Positions 36,189 through 45,619 of a DNA stretch of 64,000 nt are shown in pieces (the first letter of the stretch is position 1; each line of letters starts with the position of its first letter). The notes beneath the pieces are model-generated. The model saw only the letters and a program-made list of their open reading frames with translations. It did not search any database and was not told where the DNA came from. The stretch comes from Paroceanicella profunda (lineage in GTDB: Bacteria > Pseudomonadota > Alphaproteobacteria > Rhodobacterales > Rhodobacteraceae), in the NCBI RefSeq assembly GCF_005887635.2, contig NZ_CP040818.1:2944501-3008500 (forward strand). Direction: 5' to 3'. Made by a program: the position numbers and the translations under genes.

Positions 36189-36578
36189 CATCAGACCTTC
36201 AGCACGTCTCGACCGGCCTCGATAAGCCTTGCGTATCAGAAACATGGCCGGATCTTGTGTCTTGCCCGGTGTCAGCGGGCACAGGGTCGCCGTACATCTC
36301 ACAGCATGTGGGGGATTTGCTGGCAGGAATATCTCCCACAGTCTCGGGCCAGAGTACCTCATTCGGGATTCGGAGGATTTCGACACCTCCGGACCCCTCA
36401 GGGATCTGAAGATCAGGGCGCTGTCCGGCAGCCACGAGCCAGGCGGGTTTGCAGACGGCGGCGGGGTGTTCCTCCCTGGCCACCAGTTCATTCGCACGAC
36501 TGCGCGGGCGGTGGGGCCGGGCCACGCCCCGGGGGCTGCCTCCGTGAAGGGCCCCCGTGCGCGGCTGCCGGCTGTGGC
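36189..36578. other. Intergenic stretch after tRNA-Arg
   Basis: About 390 bp lie between the tRNA and a convergent SDR gene. Short open frames exist on both strands, but none resembles a known protein. The antisense peptide that reads RQGSNLQPRT is the usual spurious translation opposite a tRNA. I see no integrase gene or second attachment site. Confidence 0.6.
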
Positions 36579-37358
36579 TCACGCGGTCGGCACGGTTCCC
36601 CCGTCGATCACGTATTCGGTGCCGGTGATGCTGGCCGCGCGGTCCGACGCGAGGAAGGCGATCAGGTTGGCGACCTCCTCCGGTGTCGACGGACGGCCGA
36701 GGGGGATGCCTCCCAGCGCGTCCATGATGATCCGCTTGCCGCCCTCGAGATCGGTGCCCGCGTCGCGCGCCAGACGCTCGGCCAGCCGCACGGAGGCATC
36801 GGTGCCGATCCAGCCCGGAGCCACGCGCACCACCCTCACGCCTCCGGGCGAGACCTCGCGGGACAGGCTCTTGCTGTAGACCGAAAGCGCGGCCTTGGCG
36901 GCGGCATAGCCGGTGGTCGCCTCGGGCAGGGGCATCAGGCGCTGGATCGAGGTGACATGGATCACCACGCCCGCGCCCTGCCGGAGCATCCCGGGCACCA
37001 GCGCGCGGTCCAGCCGCACGGCGGGCAGCAGGTTGAGGTTCAGCTCCGCCTGCCACTCCGCCTCGCCGAGCGCCGCGAAGCCGCCACCGGGCGCGGAGGA
37101 ACCGCCCAGAAGGTGGACGATCACGTCCACGCCGCCCATCCGCTCGTGCACCGCTGCGGCCACGGCTTCGCATCCTTGCGCGCGGGTGAGATCGGCGGAG
37201 ACGAACATGTCGTCGGGAAGGTCGTCGGGGCGGTTGCGGGCGCAGGTCAGCACCTCGGCGCCGAGCGCGCGGAACAGCGCCACCGTGGCCGCGCCCGTGC
37301 CCTGCGTGCCGGCGGTGATGAGGGCGCGCTTGCCCTCCAGTGTCAGGAAACCGGACAT
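36579..37358 (-). CDS. Short-chain dehydrogenase/reductase
   Basis: This 259-residue SDR has the cofactor site [13 protein letters not shown], the active site YAAAKAAL (Y-x3-K), a preceding Ser in HVTSIQRLM, and a C-terminal [14 protein letters not shown]. The start at 37358 gives a normal N-terminus and overlaps the upstream SnoaL-like gene by one base (TGATG). Together they form a two-gene minus-strand operon divergent from a LysR regulator, which probably controls them. The substrate is unknown. Confidence 0.9.
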   Translation of the reverse strand: MSGFLTLEGKRALITAGTQGTGAATVALFRALGAEVLTCARNRPDDLPDDMFVSADLTRAQGCEAVAAAVHERMGGVDVIVHLLGGSSAPGGGFAALGEAEWQAELNLNLLPAVRLDRALVPGMLRQGAGVVIHVTSIQRLMPLPEATTGYAAAKAALSVYSKSLSREVSPGGVRVVRVAPGWIGTDASVRLAERLARDAGTDLEGGKRIIMDALGGIPLGRPSTPEEVANLIAFLASDRAASITGTEYVIDGGTVPTA

Positions 37359-37678
37359 CAGCGGATCTCCAGCCCGGTGATGCGGTCGCCCGCCAGCCGG
37401 AAGCTGAAGGTGAGCACCGCGGGGCTGCCGGGGAAGTCGCCGCTCACCCGGGCGCGGACAACGGTCCTGCCGTCCGCCTCGGCGATCTCCAGCGGCTCGG
37501 CCGTGTGGCGGTACCGGGCGTGGGAGGCCTGCCACCAGTCGCGTATCTCCTCGGGGCCGCGGCGGATTTCGCCCTCGTCATGGACGGTGGCATCCGGCGC
37601 GAAGGCGGCAGCCAGCGCCGCGCCGTCCCGGGGCGCCCGGGCGGTGAAATAGGTGTGGATGGGTGGGGGAAGGGTCAT
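37358..37678 (-). CDS. SnoaL-like (NTF2-fold) protein
   Basis: This 106-residue protein begins [36 protein letters not shown], a typical SnoaL-like start with the DATVHDEG strand-turn and the [19 protein letters not shown] helix. AGGAG lies 8 bp before ATG 37678, which decides this start over ATG 37696. It is coupled to the SDR gene. Its function is unknown; such pairs often act on small ketones. Confidence 0.8.
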   Translation of the reverse strand: MTLPPPIHTYFTARAPRDGAALAAAFAPDATVHDEGEIRRGPEEIRDWWQASHARYRHTAEPLEIAEADGRTVVRARVSGDFPGSPAVLTFSFRLAGDRITGLEIR

Positions 37679-37735
37679 CGGGTCGCTCCTCTTCATGCTG
37701 CCCGGACCATACCGCTTGCCCGGCGAAGCGATAAT

Positions 37736-37775
37736 CGGGATAAAATGGCATCTGAAGATGACAAAAACGGGATAA
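37736..37775. promoter_or_regulatory. Direct repeat CGGGATAA in the divergent LysR/SDR promoter region
   Basis: CGGGATAA occurs at 37736-37743 and 37768-37775, 32 bp (about three helix turns) apart. This is in an AT-richer gap just before the lysR start and upstream of the divergent SnoaL/SDR pair. It is a candidate LysR-type regulator site. Confidence 0.35.
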
Positions 37776-37777
37776 TC

Positions 37778-38683
37778 ATGGACACCGGGCTGAAGGGGCT
37801 GGAGGCCGTGCTGGCCATCGCGCGCCGGGGCAGTTTCCGCGCGGCGGCGCTGGACCTCGGCATGTCGACGACGGCGCTTTCGCATGCCATCGCCCGGCTG
37901 GAGGCCGGCCTCGGGGTGCGGCTGTTCAACCGGACCACCCGCAGCGTGTCGCTCAGCGATGCCGGGCGCGACTTCGTGGAGCGGGTGTCTCCGGCCCTGG
38001 CGGAGATCCGCGCGGCCATGGCGGCCGCGCGCTCGCAGCGCGTGACGCCGTCGGGCCTGCTGCGCGTCAACGCCTCCGTGCAGGGCGGGCGGGAGATCGC
38101 GCCGGTGGTGCTGGCCTTCCTGCGCCGCTACCCGGAGATGCAGGTGGACCTGGTGACGGAGGGGCGGCTGGTCGACATCGTCGCCGAAGGCTTCGACCTG
38201 GGCATCCGCCCCGCGGACCTGGTGCCGCGCGACATGATCGCCCTGCCGCTGGGCCGGCCGCAGCGCTACGCCGTGGTCGCCTCCCCGGAGTGGCTCTCCA
38301 CCCGCCCCGTGCCGGCGACCCCGGGAGACCTGCGGCCCGCGGACTGCCTGCGCGTGCGCCTGCCGAACGGCGCGCTCTTCCCCTGGTACTTCGAGCGGGA
38401 CGGCGCTGTGGTGCATCTCGACGCGAAGGGCCGGCTGACGCTGGACGAAGCCGCCATCGCCCGCGCCGCGGTGCTGGAGGGCGCCGGCATCGGCTTCTTC
38501 ATCGAGCAGGATGTCAGCGGAGACATCGACGCCGGCCGCCTGGTCCGCCTGCTGGCGGACTGGACCCCGCCACGCCCCGGGTTCAGCCTCTACTACCCCG
38601 GGCGGCGCAACCCCTCAGCCGGCTTCGCGGCCTTCCTCGCGATGGTGCGCGAGGCGGCGCACCGGCGGCGCGTGCACGGCTGA
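37778..38683 (+). CDS. LysR-family transcriptional regulator
   Basis: This 301-residue protein begins [63 protein letters not shown], a textbook LysR helix-turn-helix, followed by a substrate-binding domain. ATG 37778 gives the usual family N-terminus; an earlier in-frame ATG at 37745 is possible. It is divergent from the SnoaL/SDR operon, the classic LysR arrangement. The inducer is unknown. Confidence 0.92.
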   Translation: MDTGLKGLEAVLAIARRGSFRAAALDLGMSTTALSHAIARLEAGLGVRLFNRTTRSVSLSDAGRDFVERVSPALAEIRAAMAAARSQRVTPSGLLRVNASVQGGREIAPVVLAFLRRYPEMQVDLVTEGRLVDIVAEGFDLGIRPADLVPRDMIALPLGRPQRYAVVASPEWLSTRPVPATPGDLRPADCLRVRLPNGALFPWYFERDGAVVHLDAKGRLTLDEAAIARAAVLEGAGIGFFIEQDVSGDIDAGRLVRLLADWTPPRPGFSLYYPGRRNPSAGFAAFLAMVREAAHRRRVHG

Positions 38684-38906
38684 GCCGGCGGGGGCCGTCT
38701 CCGGCGCGCCGGCCGGCAGGAACGACCGGGCGCGCCGCTCCGGCGGCCGCGCCTGCCCATCATCCGTCGCCATCAGGGCGTGCTCCGGCCCGCGCCGGGC
38801 ATCGGGCCTGGGCATGCCGCCGCTCGCTGGCTGGCGGGCCGCGTCATGCTGCACGGTGACGCCGGCCCCGCGCGAGGCCGGAGGAAACCACGCCCGCCGC
38901 CCCTTC

Positions 38907-41210
38907 TCAGGCCGACGGCCGACCGGTCTGCCGCGGCAGGGGCACTTCGGCCGGCGGGCTGTGGGCCGGGGAGGTGAGGTTGGCCGGGCGCAGGGTTTCG
39001 GGCGACAGGCCGCAGATATGCGCAAGGCGGATCGGCGGGGTGGGAACGCTCAGCGTCGCGAGGCGGTTGATATTCTGCGGCCCGCCGAGGCAGTGCAGCG
39101 CGCCGGGAAACAGCGCCCTGTCGCCCGCGTGCCAGGTGTGGGCACTGCGGTCCGTGCGCCGGATGATCAGGTGGTTGAACGGATCGAGGTTGAACACCTT
39201 CCAGCCGGTCTGGATCGCGTTGGTGTAGAACAGGTAATCCTCGCCGCGGTCGATATGCTCGATGAAGCGGATTTTCTCGAACACTTCGCGGCGGAAGCAT
39301 TGCGTGGACCCGGTTCCGTAATATCCCAGCTGCCGCGCATCCGCGAAGTACCGGGCATGACGGGCGAGGAAGATCCGGTTGAACGTCTCCGAATAGAAGA
39401 ACACCGCGGATTTTCCCGCCATGTCGGCGTTGCTTGACTGCATGGTGCGGATCGCGGTGGTGACGTAATTGTCGTAGTAGATGTCATCGGCATCGAAACG
39501 CACCATGTAGGCGCCCTCGGCGGCGTCAGCGGCGGTGTTGAGAAACTCGCCGACACGCCTGCCGTGATGATGGAGCACCTTCACCGTGGCGAGGCCGCTC
39601 ATCGCCGCCTCCACCGCCGGATCTCCGCACAGCGGGCCATTGGCCACCACCACCGCCTCCAGGTCCGGCCAGGTCTGCCGCGCGATGCAGTCGCGCAGGT
39701 TGGGCAGGTCCGCCGCCCGGTGCACGGGGGCGAGGATGCTCACCTTCGGCGTGTCGCCTCCGGCTTCAATCATCCGCTGGTGCATGATCTCGCACAGGTG
39801 GCGTTCGCTGTTGACGAAACTCAGGCTCGTGGGGTCGGAGAGCACGTCCATCGCGGTTGCGGAATGCACGCGCAGGCGCTCGGCCACGGCCGGATCGGGC
39901 ACGCTTGCGGCGATGCTGGCGCCGTGCTCGGCCAGGAACAGCCGCAACTCATGCGCGGGGTAGCCCTGGTCCAGGAAGGCGGCGCAGCGCTGCGCGAAGG
40001 TGGCCCGGTCAGCGGAGCTGTCGGCCAGGCTGAGGCCGAGGATCAGGCTGCTCGGCGTGTCCTCGTCGACCATGCGCAGCGCGCGCAGGCGGTTGATGAC
40101 GAAGGCGCGGGTGGCCGGTGTCTCCTCCACCGTGGGCATGCGCAGGATGCGGATGAGGTGGTGGGTGTCAAGCTCGGCCTCCGGCGGGATCCTGACGAGC
40201 TCGGCCCGCACCAGGTCATAGCGGCTCGTCTCGATGCAGGCGCCGCAGAAGAAGATGAACTCCCGCGCGTTGAACTCGAAACCGGGCGCGGCGCTGTCCC
40301 TGAGATACCTTTCGATGATGCCCTCCATCTCACCCCCGGTGAGCTGAAGCGCGCTGCGCAGTTCACGCGAGAAGCTGAATTCGCCGCTGGCGAGCAATTC
40401 GCGCTGGAATTCCAGCAGGTTGTCCTCGGAGAGGAGGATCTCCTGCAAGGCCAGCAGGCTGTTCCCGACAAGGTCTTCCGGCAGGATCGACATCAGGCCC
40501 ACCGAGAGCATGCGCCGCGCCTTCGCCGCATCGCCCGAGGCCATGGCGGCCCGCGCGGCGAGCATGTAGAGCGGCGGCCGGGCGACCCCCGCCGCCAGCA
40601 CCCGCTCCACCCAGTAGAGGGCTTCCGACGGACGCCCGCCGTTCCACATGCCCCAGGCGAAGGCGATCATCACCCGCGGATCGGTGAGACTGTCGCCGTA
40701 GCGCAGGATCAGCGCGTCGGTGAGCGGCTCCTTGTGCCGGACCTGTTGCAGCACCGGCAGCAGTGCCGCCACGTCGTCGCCGAACCTGTCCAGGTGCCGA
40801 TAGAGCAGGACGATGGCGGCGTCGGGCTCCTCCTGCGCGCAGGCGAGCGCGATGCCCCACTGCTCGACAGCCGCAACCGGCGGTGTCCACAGTCGCGCCC
40901 GGGCGAGAAACGCCTCCGCGCCGGCCATGTCCTCCGCCTTCACCAGGGCCTCGATCTCGAGTGCTGCCATGCGCCGGCGCAAGCCCGGGTTGGAGGCGAG
41001 GCGCTCGAACAGGGGCAGCGCCGCCGCCGCCTTCCGGGCGTTCAGACAGGTGCGCACTGCCGCGCGGAACAGCTTTTCCGGCGGCGCGCTTTCCGGGAAC
41101 GGATCCAGCAGCACACGTGTCGCCGCCTCCGGCCCCTCCAGCGACGCGCATTGGGCCGCCCGCTTCAGCAGCGCATCGTGGACCGGCTCGGCATGGACGT
41201 GTTTCGGCAT
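38907..41210 (-). CDS. Family 2 glycosyltransferase with long helical (TPR-like) N-terminus
   Basis: This 767-residue protein's first roughly 480 residues are Ala/Leu-rich helix pairs of TPR-like character (for example LPLFERLASNPGLRRRMAALEIEALVKAEDMAGAEAFLARA). From about residue 486 a GT-A domain starts (KVSILAPVHRAADLPNLRDCIARQTWPDLEAVVVANG), with the acidic metal motif RFDADDIYYDNY near residue 571 and GEDYLFYTNAIQTGWKV further on. The start at 41210 has GGGAGAAAGAG upstream. No signal peptide or membrane helix is seen, so it acts in the cytoplasm on polysaccharide or glycoprotein acceptors. The gene is isolated. Confidence 0.85.
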   Translation of the reverse strand: MPKHVHAEPVHDALLKRAAQCASLEGPEAATRVLLDPFPESAPPEKLFRAAVRTCLNARKAAAALPLFERLASNPGLRRRMAALEIEALVKAEDMAGAEAFLARARLWTPPVAAVEQWGIALACAQEEPDAAIVLLYRHLDRFGDDVAALLPVLQQVRHKEPLTDALILRYGDSLTDPRVMIAFAWGMWNGGRPSEALYWVERVLAAGVARPPLYMLAARAAMASGDAAKARRMLSVGLMSILPEDLVGNSLLALQEILLSEDNLLEFQRELLASGEFSFSRELRSALQLTGGEMEGIIERYLRDSAAPGFEFNAREFIFFCGACIETSRYDLVRAELVRIPPEAELDTHHLIRILRMPTVEETPATRAFVINRLRALRMVDEDTPSSLILGLSLADSSADRATFAQRCAAFLDQGYPAHELRLFLAEHGASIAASVPDPAVAERLRVHSATAMDVLSDPTSLSFVNSERHLCEIMHQRMIEAGGDTPKVSILAPVHRAADLPNLRDCIARQTWPDLEAVVVANGPLCGDPAVEAAMSGLATVKVLHHHGRRVGEFLNTAADAAEGAYMVRFDADDIYYDNYVTTAIRTMQSSNADMAGKSAVFFYSETFNRIFLARHARYFADARQLGYYGTGSTQCFRREVFEKIRFIEHIDRGEDYLFYTNAIQTGWKVFNLDPFNHLIIRRTDRSAHTWHAGDRALFPGALHCLGGPQNINRLATLSVPTPPIRLAHICGLSPETLRPANLTSPAHSPPAEVPLPRQTGRPSA

Positions 41211-42321
41211 CTCTTTCTCCCGTTGGGCAAAGCATGGCATGGCGGATGCGGCTGCAGGCGCGCCCGTTCTGTCGCGCCGGTATCGCCGCGCGCGGACGGA
41301 GTTCACGGCTCCGGTCCGTGCGAGCAGCACGGCCTGGTGTCGAAGCTCTGTGGTGATTGTTCCGGAGAAATCTCTCCGGCGCGTTGATGACCTGCGCCCC
41401 CCCAAAAAAAATCATGCAGTCATCATCTCGATCAGACCGGAAATTCCACTGCGGTCACTTCAGTGCGACGACACCCGCCCCTGCGGCGCCTGGCGTCATC
41501 ACGGGAAGTATCTTTCCGAAAGGGTTAAATATCAATTAAAATAATACTTATTGAAAATCGGGGTCCTCCGATTTCCCATGAATATCTTGACCTTAGTCAG
41601 GTCGTATACGGCGTGACGGGAAGCGCACATTCTGTAAATGTGGGTTCCTAACTGTATCGTTTCTGGTGTCGTCGGAACTCTCGGCACTCCGACGGCGGAC
41701 GGGGAGTGACGGTATTGCCGCATCTTGCCCCGAGGTGCGCCGCTGAGCGCGCAGTCTGAGGGCATTTCGGCGCTGCCGGAGGCGTTTACGTGGACGGACG
41801 GGCCGCTCCCGGCGCGCCAGCCGGGACGAGCCCGGGCCGGCACGTGAACGACCCGGCCTGCGGACCGGACCTGCTGGGGAGGCGGGAGGAGATCGGCTCC
41901 TGCAAGCTTGTTGTACGCAAGAGTTCGAAACTTGTAGCACCGGACTGCGGCCGATGAGGCGGAGCACCGCCCGCTTCGGCTGCGATCTGCCCTGAATTTA
42001 ATCGGTCTGCGCCGGCCCGGCGGGCGCGGAACAGCGTCAGGCCGTGGTGAATGCGTTCGGTAGAGGCTCGTGCCGGGGCGTCGCCGCCTGGCGGGAGCTG
42101 TGGGTTCCGACGGGGCATCGGGCCGCGCGCAAGGGGAGGGCGCCGGGGTCTCCGGTGCCGGAGCGATCATGTCGGAATCGCGGAGGGTGGCGGAAGCACC
42201 GGCTGCCCGCTCAGCAAGGCGGGACGTTTTGACGGATGCAAGACGTGCCACTTCCCTGTATTGGTCCTTTGCAAACTGCGAGATACTTTGCAAACTGCGA
42301 GAAACCCGGTCGGAGCGCTGC
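41211..42321. other. 1.1-kb intergenic region with an AT-rich core
   Basis: The region separates the divergent glycosyltransferase and gamma-glutamyltransferase-like genes. From about 41400 to 41660 it is much richer in A and T than the rest of the window, with an A8 run near 41406 and AATTAAAATAATACTTATTG near 41534. It has a perfect 7-bp stem AAATCGG/CCGATTT (41555-41561, 41568-41574). It probably holds promoters for both genes and perhaps a small RNA. A minus-strand frame of 263 codons has no recognisable features. Confidence 0.5.
42267..42303. repeat. Two 19-bp direct repeats upstream of the gamma-glutamyltransferase-like gene
   Basis: CTTTGCAAACTGCGAGA starts at 42267 and again at 42286, head to tail with a 19-bp period, ending 18 bp before the start codon. 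It could be a regulator site bound on two helix faces or a slipped-strand duplication. Confidence 0.6.
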
Positions 42322-44115
42322 ATGGATCATTTCACCACCCGGCCAGAGATCCGCGGAACATTCGGAGCTGTCGCGACCACGCACTGGATCGCCTCCGCCG
42401 TTGGTTTCGGGGTGCTTGAGCGCGGTGGCAACGCTTTCGATGCCGCCGTGGCCGCGGGGCTGGTGTTGCAGGTGGTCGAGCCGCATCTCAACGGCCCGGC
42501 CGGAGACCTGCCGGTGATCTTCCACGCGGTGCGCGAGGGCCGCACGGAGGTGCTCTGCGCACAGGGCACCGCGCCGCGCGCCGCCACCGTGGCGCGCTAC
42601 CGGGCCGAGGGGCTGGAGGAGATCCCCGGCTCCGGCCTGCTCTCCACGGTGATCCCCGGCGCCTTCGACGGCTGGATGCTGATGTTGCGCGACCATGGCA
42701 CGCTGAGCCTGCGCGAGGCGCTCGGCCCGGCGCTCGGCTATGCGCGCGACGGCCATCCGCTGCTGGCGCGCGCGGCGGAGGCCATCGCCGGGCTCGCCCC
42801 GTTCTTCGCCGCAAAATGGCCCAGTTCCGCGGCGGTCTGGACCCCGGGCGGCGTGGTTCCCCGGGCCGGTGCGCTGTTCGCGAACCCGGACCTGGCGGCG
42901 ACATGGACGCGCCTGCTCACCGAGGCGGAAGCCGCCGGCGACAGCCGGGAGGCCCAGATCGATGCCGCCCGCTCCATCTTCCGCAACGGGTTCGTGGCCG
43001 AAGCCATCGCGCAGTACCTCTCCACCGCCCGGGTGGAGGATGCGAGCGGCAGCGCGCATGGCGGCGTGCTGGACCGCGCGGACATGGCCGGCTGGCGCGC
43101 GCATTACGAGCCGACCGTGCACCTCGACTATGCCGGCTGGACCCTGCACAAGACCGGCCCCTGGGGGCAGGGCCCGGTGCTGCTGCAGGCCCTCGCCATC
43201 CTGCGCGGTGTCGACATCGCTGGCATGGACCCGATGGGCGTGCGCTTCGTGCACACGGTGACCGAGGCGATCAAGCTCGCCTGGGCGGACCGCGAGGCCT
43301 ATTACGGCGACCCGGCCTGGTATGACATCCCCATGCGCACCCTGCTCTCGGAGGAGTATGCGGCCACCCGCCGGGCACTGATCGGCCCCGAAGCCTCCCT
43401 GGAGCAGCGCCCGGGGCATGTGCGCGGCTACGAGCACCTGGCGCGCGCGGCGGTGGCCCGGGCGGCGCAGGGCTCCGCGGTTCGGACGGACGCCAGCTCC
43501 GGCGAACCCACGATGGCGCATCTGAGCGCGGCGCCCGGCGACACGGTGCACCTCGACGTGGCCGACCGCTGGGGGAACATCGTCTCGGCCACGCCCTCGG
43601 GGGGCTGGCTGCAGAGCTCCCCCGTCATCCCCGGCCTCGGTTTCCCGCTCAACAGCCGCGCGCAGATGTTCTGGCTGGACGAGGGCCTGCCCAGCTCGCT
43701 CGGCCCCGGACGACGCCCGCGCACCACCCTCACCCCCACGCTGGCGGAGAAGAACGGCACGCGCCTTGCCTTCGGCACTCCGGGGGGCGACCAGCAGGAC
43801 CAGTGGCAGCTCATCTGGTTCCTGCGCATGGTCCATCACGGGTTCGACCTGCAGCAGGGGATGGACGCGCCGCTGTTCCACAGCGCGCATTTCCAGTCGT
43901 CCTTCTCGCCGCGCCGGGCCACGCCGGGCGCGCTCTTCGTGGAGCAGGCGCTGGGAGAGGAGACCATCGCCGGCCTGCGCCGCCGTGGCCACAGGGTGAC
44001 CGTGGCGCCGGACTGGTCGCTGGGCCGGCTAACGGCGGTGATGCGCACGCCCGATGGCCAGGTGCAGGCCGCCGCCACGCCGCGGCTGCAGCAGGCCTAC
44101 GCCATCGGCCGCTGA
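42322..44115 (+). CDS. Gamma-glutamyltransferase-family Ntn hydrolase
   Basis: This 597-residue protein aligns along its length with GGT-like proteins: GNAFDAAVAAGLVLQVVEPHLNGPAGD near the N-terminus, the propeptide cleavage region GDTVHLDVADRWGNIVSATPSGG at about residues 405-427, and LGFPLNSRAQMF, RRPRTTLTPTL and FGTPGGDQQDQWQ after it. The canonical TTH at the self-cleavage site reads TVH, so the nucleophile Thr is kept and the next Thr is Val. No signal peptide is evident. Members hydrolyse or transfer gamma-glutamyl or related acyl groups; the exact substrate is unknown. The gene stands alone. Confidence 0.88.
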   Translation: MDHFTTRPEIRGTFGAVATTHWIASAVGFGVLERGGNAFDAAVAAGLVLQVVEPHLNGPAGDLPVIFHAVREGRTEVLCAQGTAPRAATVARYRAEGLEEIPGSGLLSTVIPGAFDGWMLMLRDHGTLSLREALGPALGYARDGHPLLARAAEAIAGLAPFFAAKWPSSAAVWTPGGVVPRAGALFANPDLAATWTRLLTEAEAAGDSREAQIDAARSIFRNGFVAEAIAQYLSTARVEDASGSAHGGVLDRADMAGWRAHYEPTVHLDYAGWTLHKTGPWGQGPVLLQALAILRGVDIAGMDPMGVRFVHTVTEAIKLAWADREAYYGDPAWYDIPMRTLLSEEYAATRRALIGPEASLEQRPGHVRGYEHLARAAVARAAQGSAVRTDASSGEPTMAHLSAAPGDTVHLDVADRWGNIVSATPSGGWLQSSPVIPGLGFPLNSRAQMFWLDEGLPSSLGPGRRPRTTLTPTLAEKNGTRLAFGTPGGDQQDQWQLIWFLRMVHHGFDLQQGMDAPLFHSAHFQSSFSPRRATPGALFVEQALGEETIAGLRRRGHRVTVAPDWSLGRLTAVMRTPDGQVQAAATPRLQQAYAIGR

Positions 44116-44643
44116 GCACCGGGGCGGGTTTCGCGCGACCACATATCCGATGACAGGGGCGGTGCGGCCATCCGCTCCGCCTTGTCCGGTGTCTGCCGGG
44201 CAGCGCGGGAGGACCCCCGCGGGCAGGCACGACCGCCCTTCACAGCGGGCGGTGCCGGATGCGTGTCACCGCCAGGCTGGCCCGGAGGGCTGCGCCATGC
44301 GGGCCCTGATCGGAGCGGCCCATTGCCGGACGCCGGGTTGTCCCTCCTTCACGCGTGATTGCCGGCCGGGGTGTCGACCATCGGAGGTGCGGTGTCGCGG
44401 CACAAGTTCGGACAGGGCGGGGGCGCGGCTGTATTCACTGGGTCCGGACGGGTGAAGGCGCATGTCGCGTGCGCGCCCGAGGGCCGCGGGGTCAGATGCA
44501 AACGGGGTCGTATGACTGTGACAGGCGGAAATGCTGCGGGGGCCGCGCACGGCCCCCGCAGGAGATGTCAGGATCCGGATGCGCTCCACAGGCCGGAGCA
44601 GCGCGGCTCCGGCCCGGGCGGTGCTTCCGCGCGCCGGGCGCGA
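44116..44643. other. Intergenic stretch between convergent genes
   Basis: About 530 bp lie between the ends of the gamma-glutamyltransferase-like and DJ-1/PfpI genes. Apart from the strong hairpin at 44534-44561 I see nothing specific. Frames in it are arginine-rich and unconvincing. Confidence 0.55.
44534..44561 (-). terminator. Strong stem-loop after the DJ-1/PfpI gene
   Basis: Perfect 11-bp arms CTGCGGGGGCC (44534-44544) and GGCCCCCGCAG (44551-44561) enclose a 6-nt loop, about 80 bp downstream of the minus-strand gene's stop. On the minus strand the stem is followed by CATTTCCG, a weak T-tract. It probably ends transcription from one or both convergent genes. Confidence 0.65.
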
Positions 44644-45204
44644 TCAGGCCGCGCGCCGGTGGTGGAGGCCCTCGCGCAGCTCTTCCTCGATCTTGTCGAC
44701 GAAGGCCGGCAGGTCATCCGGGCACCGCGAGGTGACGATGCCCTGGTCGGCCACCACGGCCTTGTCCACCCAACGGGCACCGGCATTGCGCAGGTCCGTG
44801 CGGATCGACCAGTAGGAGGTCGCCTCCCGCCCGCGCAGCGCATCGGCTTCCACCAGCAGCCAGGGGCCGTGGCAGACGGCGGCAACCACCTTGCCCTGGG
44901 CGACGAACGCCCGCACCAGCGCCACCGCGGCCTCGTCGAGGCGCAGGACATCGGGGTTGATCTGGCCGCCGGGCAGAACCAGCGCGTCATAGTCATCGGC
45001 CGAGACCGAGGCGATCTCGCGGTCCGCGGAGGCACTGTCGCCCCAGTCCTTCTCGTCCCAGCTGCGGATGTCTCCGGCCTCCGGCGCGGCGATTTCCACC
45101 GTGGCGCCGCGACGGCTGAGTTCGAGATGCGGATAGCGCAGTTCGCTGCGCTCATACCCATGCGTCGCCATGATGAGAATGCGGGAGTTGCGGATATCGG
45201 TCAT
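44644..45204 (-). CDS. DJ-1/PfpI-family protein (glutamine amidotransferase-like fold)
   Basis: This 186-residue protein begins MTDIRNSRILIMATHGYERSELRYPHLELSRRGATVEIAAPEAG and carries the nucleophile elbow VVAAVCHGPWLL (Cys about residue 110) and LPGGQINPDVLR. It matches the general-stress PfpI/YhbO type, proposed to act as deglycase or chaperone-like protein. The start at 45204 has AGGAGA 7 bp upstream. It is divergent from a CorA-type gene. Confidence 0.9.
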   Translation of the reverse strand: MTDIRNSRILIMATHGYERSELRYPHLELSRRGATVEIAAPEAGDIRSWDEKDWGDSASADREIASVSADDYDALVLPGGQINPDVLRLDEAAVALVRAFVAQGKVVAAVCHGPWLLVEADALRGREATSYWSIRTDLRNAGARWVDKAVVADQGIVTSRCPDDLPAFVDKIEEELREGLHHRRAA

Positions 45205-45619
45205 GCCGGTCTCCTTTCCGTTGTGTCTCTTCAGTGTCGTATGCCGGGTCAACGGGGCCCGAGGGAGCACGGTTCCGAAAAACAGCCTCACCGATGCGTG
45301 AGGCCGCTGGCCGGCGCCGGCCGGGGCAGGGCCGCTGGCTGGCGCCGCGCGCGTCGGGCCGGCATGCGCGCACGGGGAAATCGCCGGTGTGGCGCCGCAG
45401 GTCCTGCACATCCGGTTCGCGCGCGACACCGCCTTGCTCCCGGCTGATGACACGCGGCCGGCCGGGCGCGCTCCCCGGCCCGGAGGTGCGGTTCCGGCGG
45501 GTTTGACAGGCCGCCGCCTGCGAACATATGTGGGGAACCATCCCGGCTTCCGCAGGCGGGCCCGGGCCGCGCTGGCCGCCGGCCGCCCCAGGTTGCGCCC
45601 CCCGAACGGAGATCCGCCC
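45205..45619. other. Divergent promoter gap between the PfpI-like and CorA-type genes
   Basis: About 415 bp of GC-rich DNA. Frames upstream of the CorA-type start are open but of low complexity. I see no clear -35/-10 pair or operator. Confidence 0.5.

Noticed and set aside
35941..36189. Small minus-strand ORF reading MVAPAGLEPATSDLEG
   Set aside because: This is the familiar spurious translation opposite a tRNA gene.
36229..36879. 216-codon plus-strand frame after tRNA-Arg
   Set aside because: Its second half is antisense to the SDR gene, and the first half shows no recognisable protein feature.
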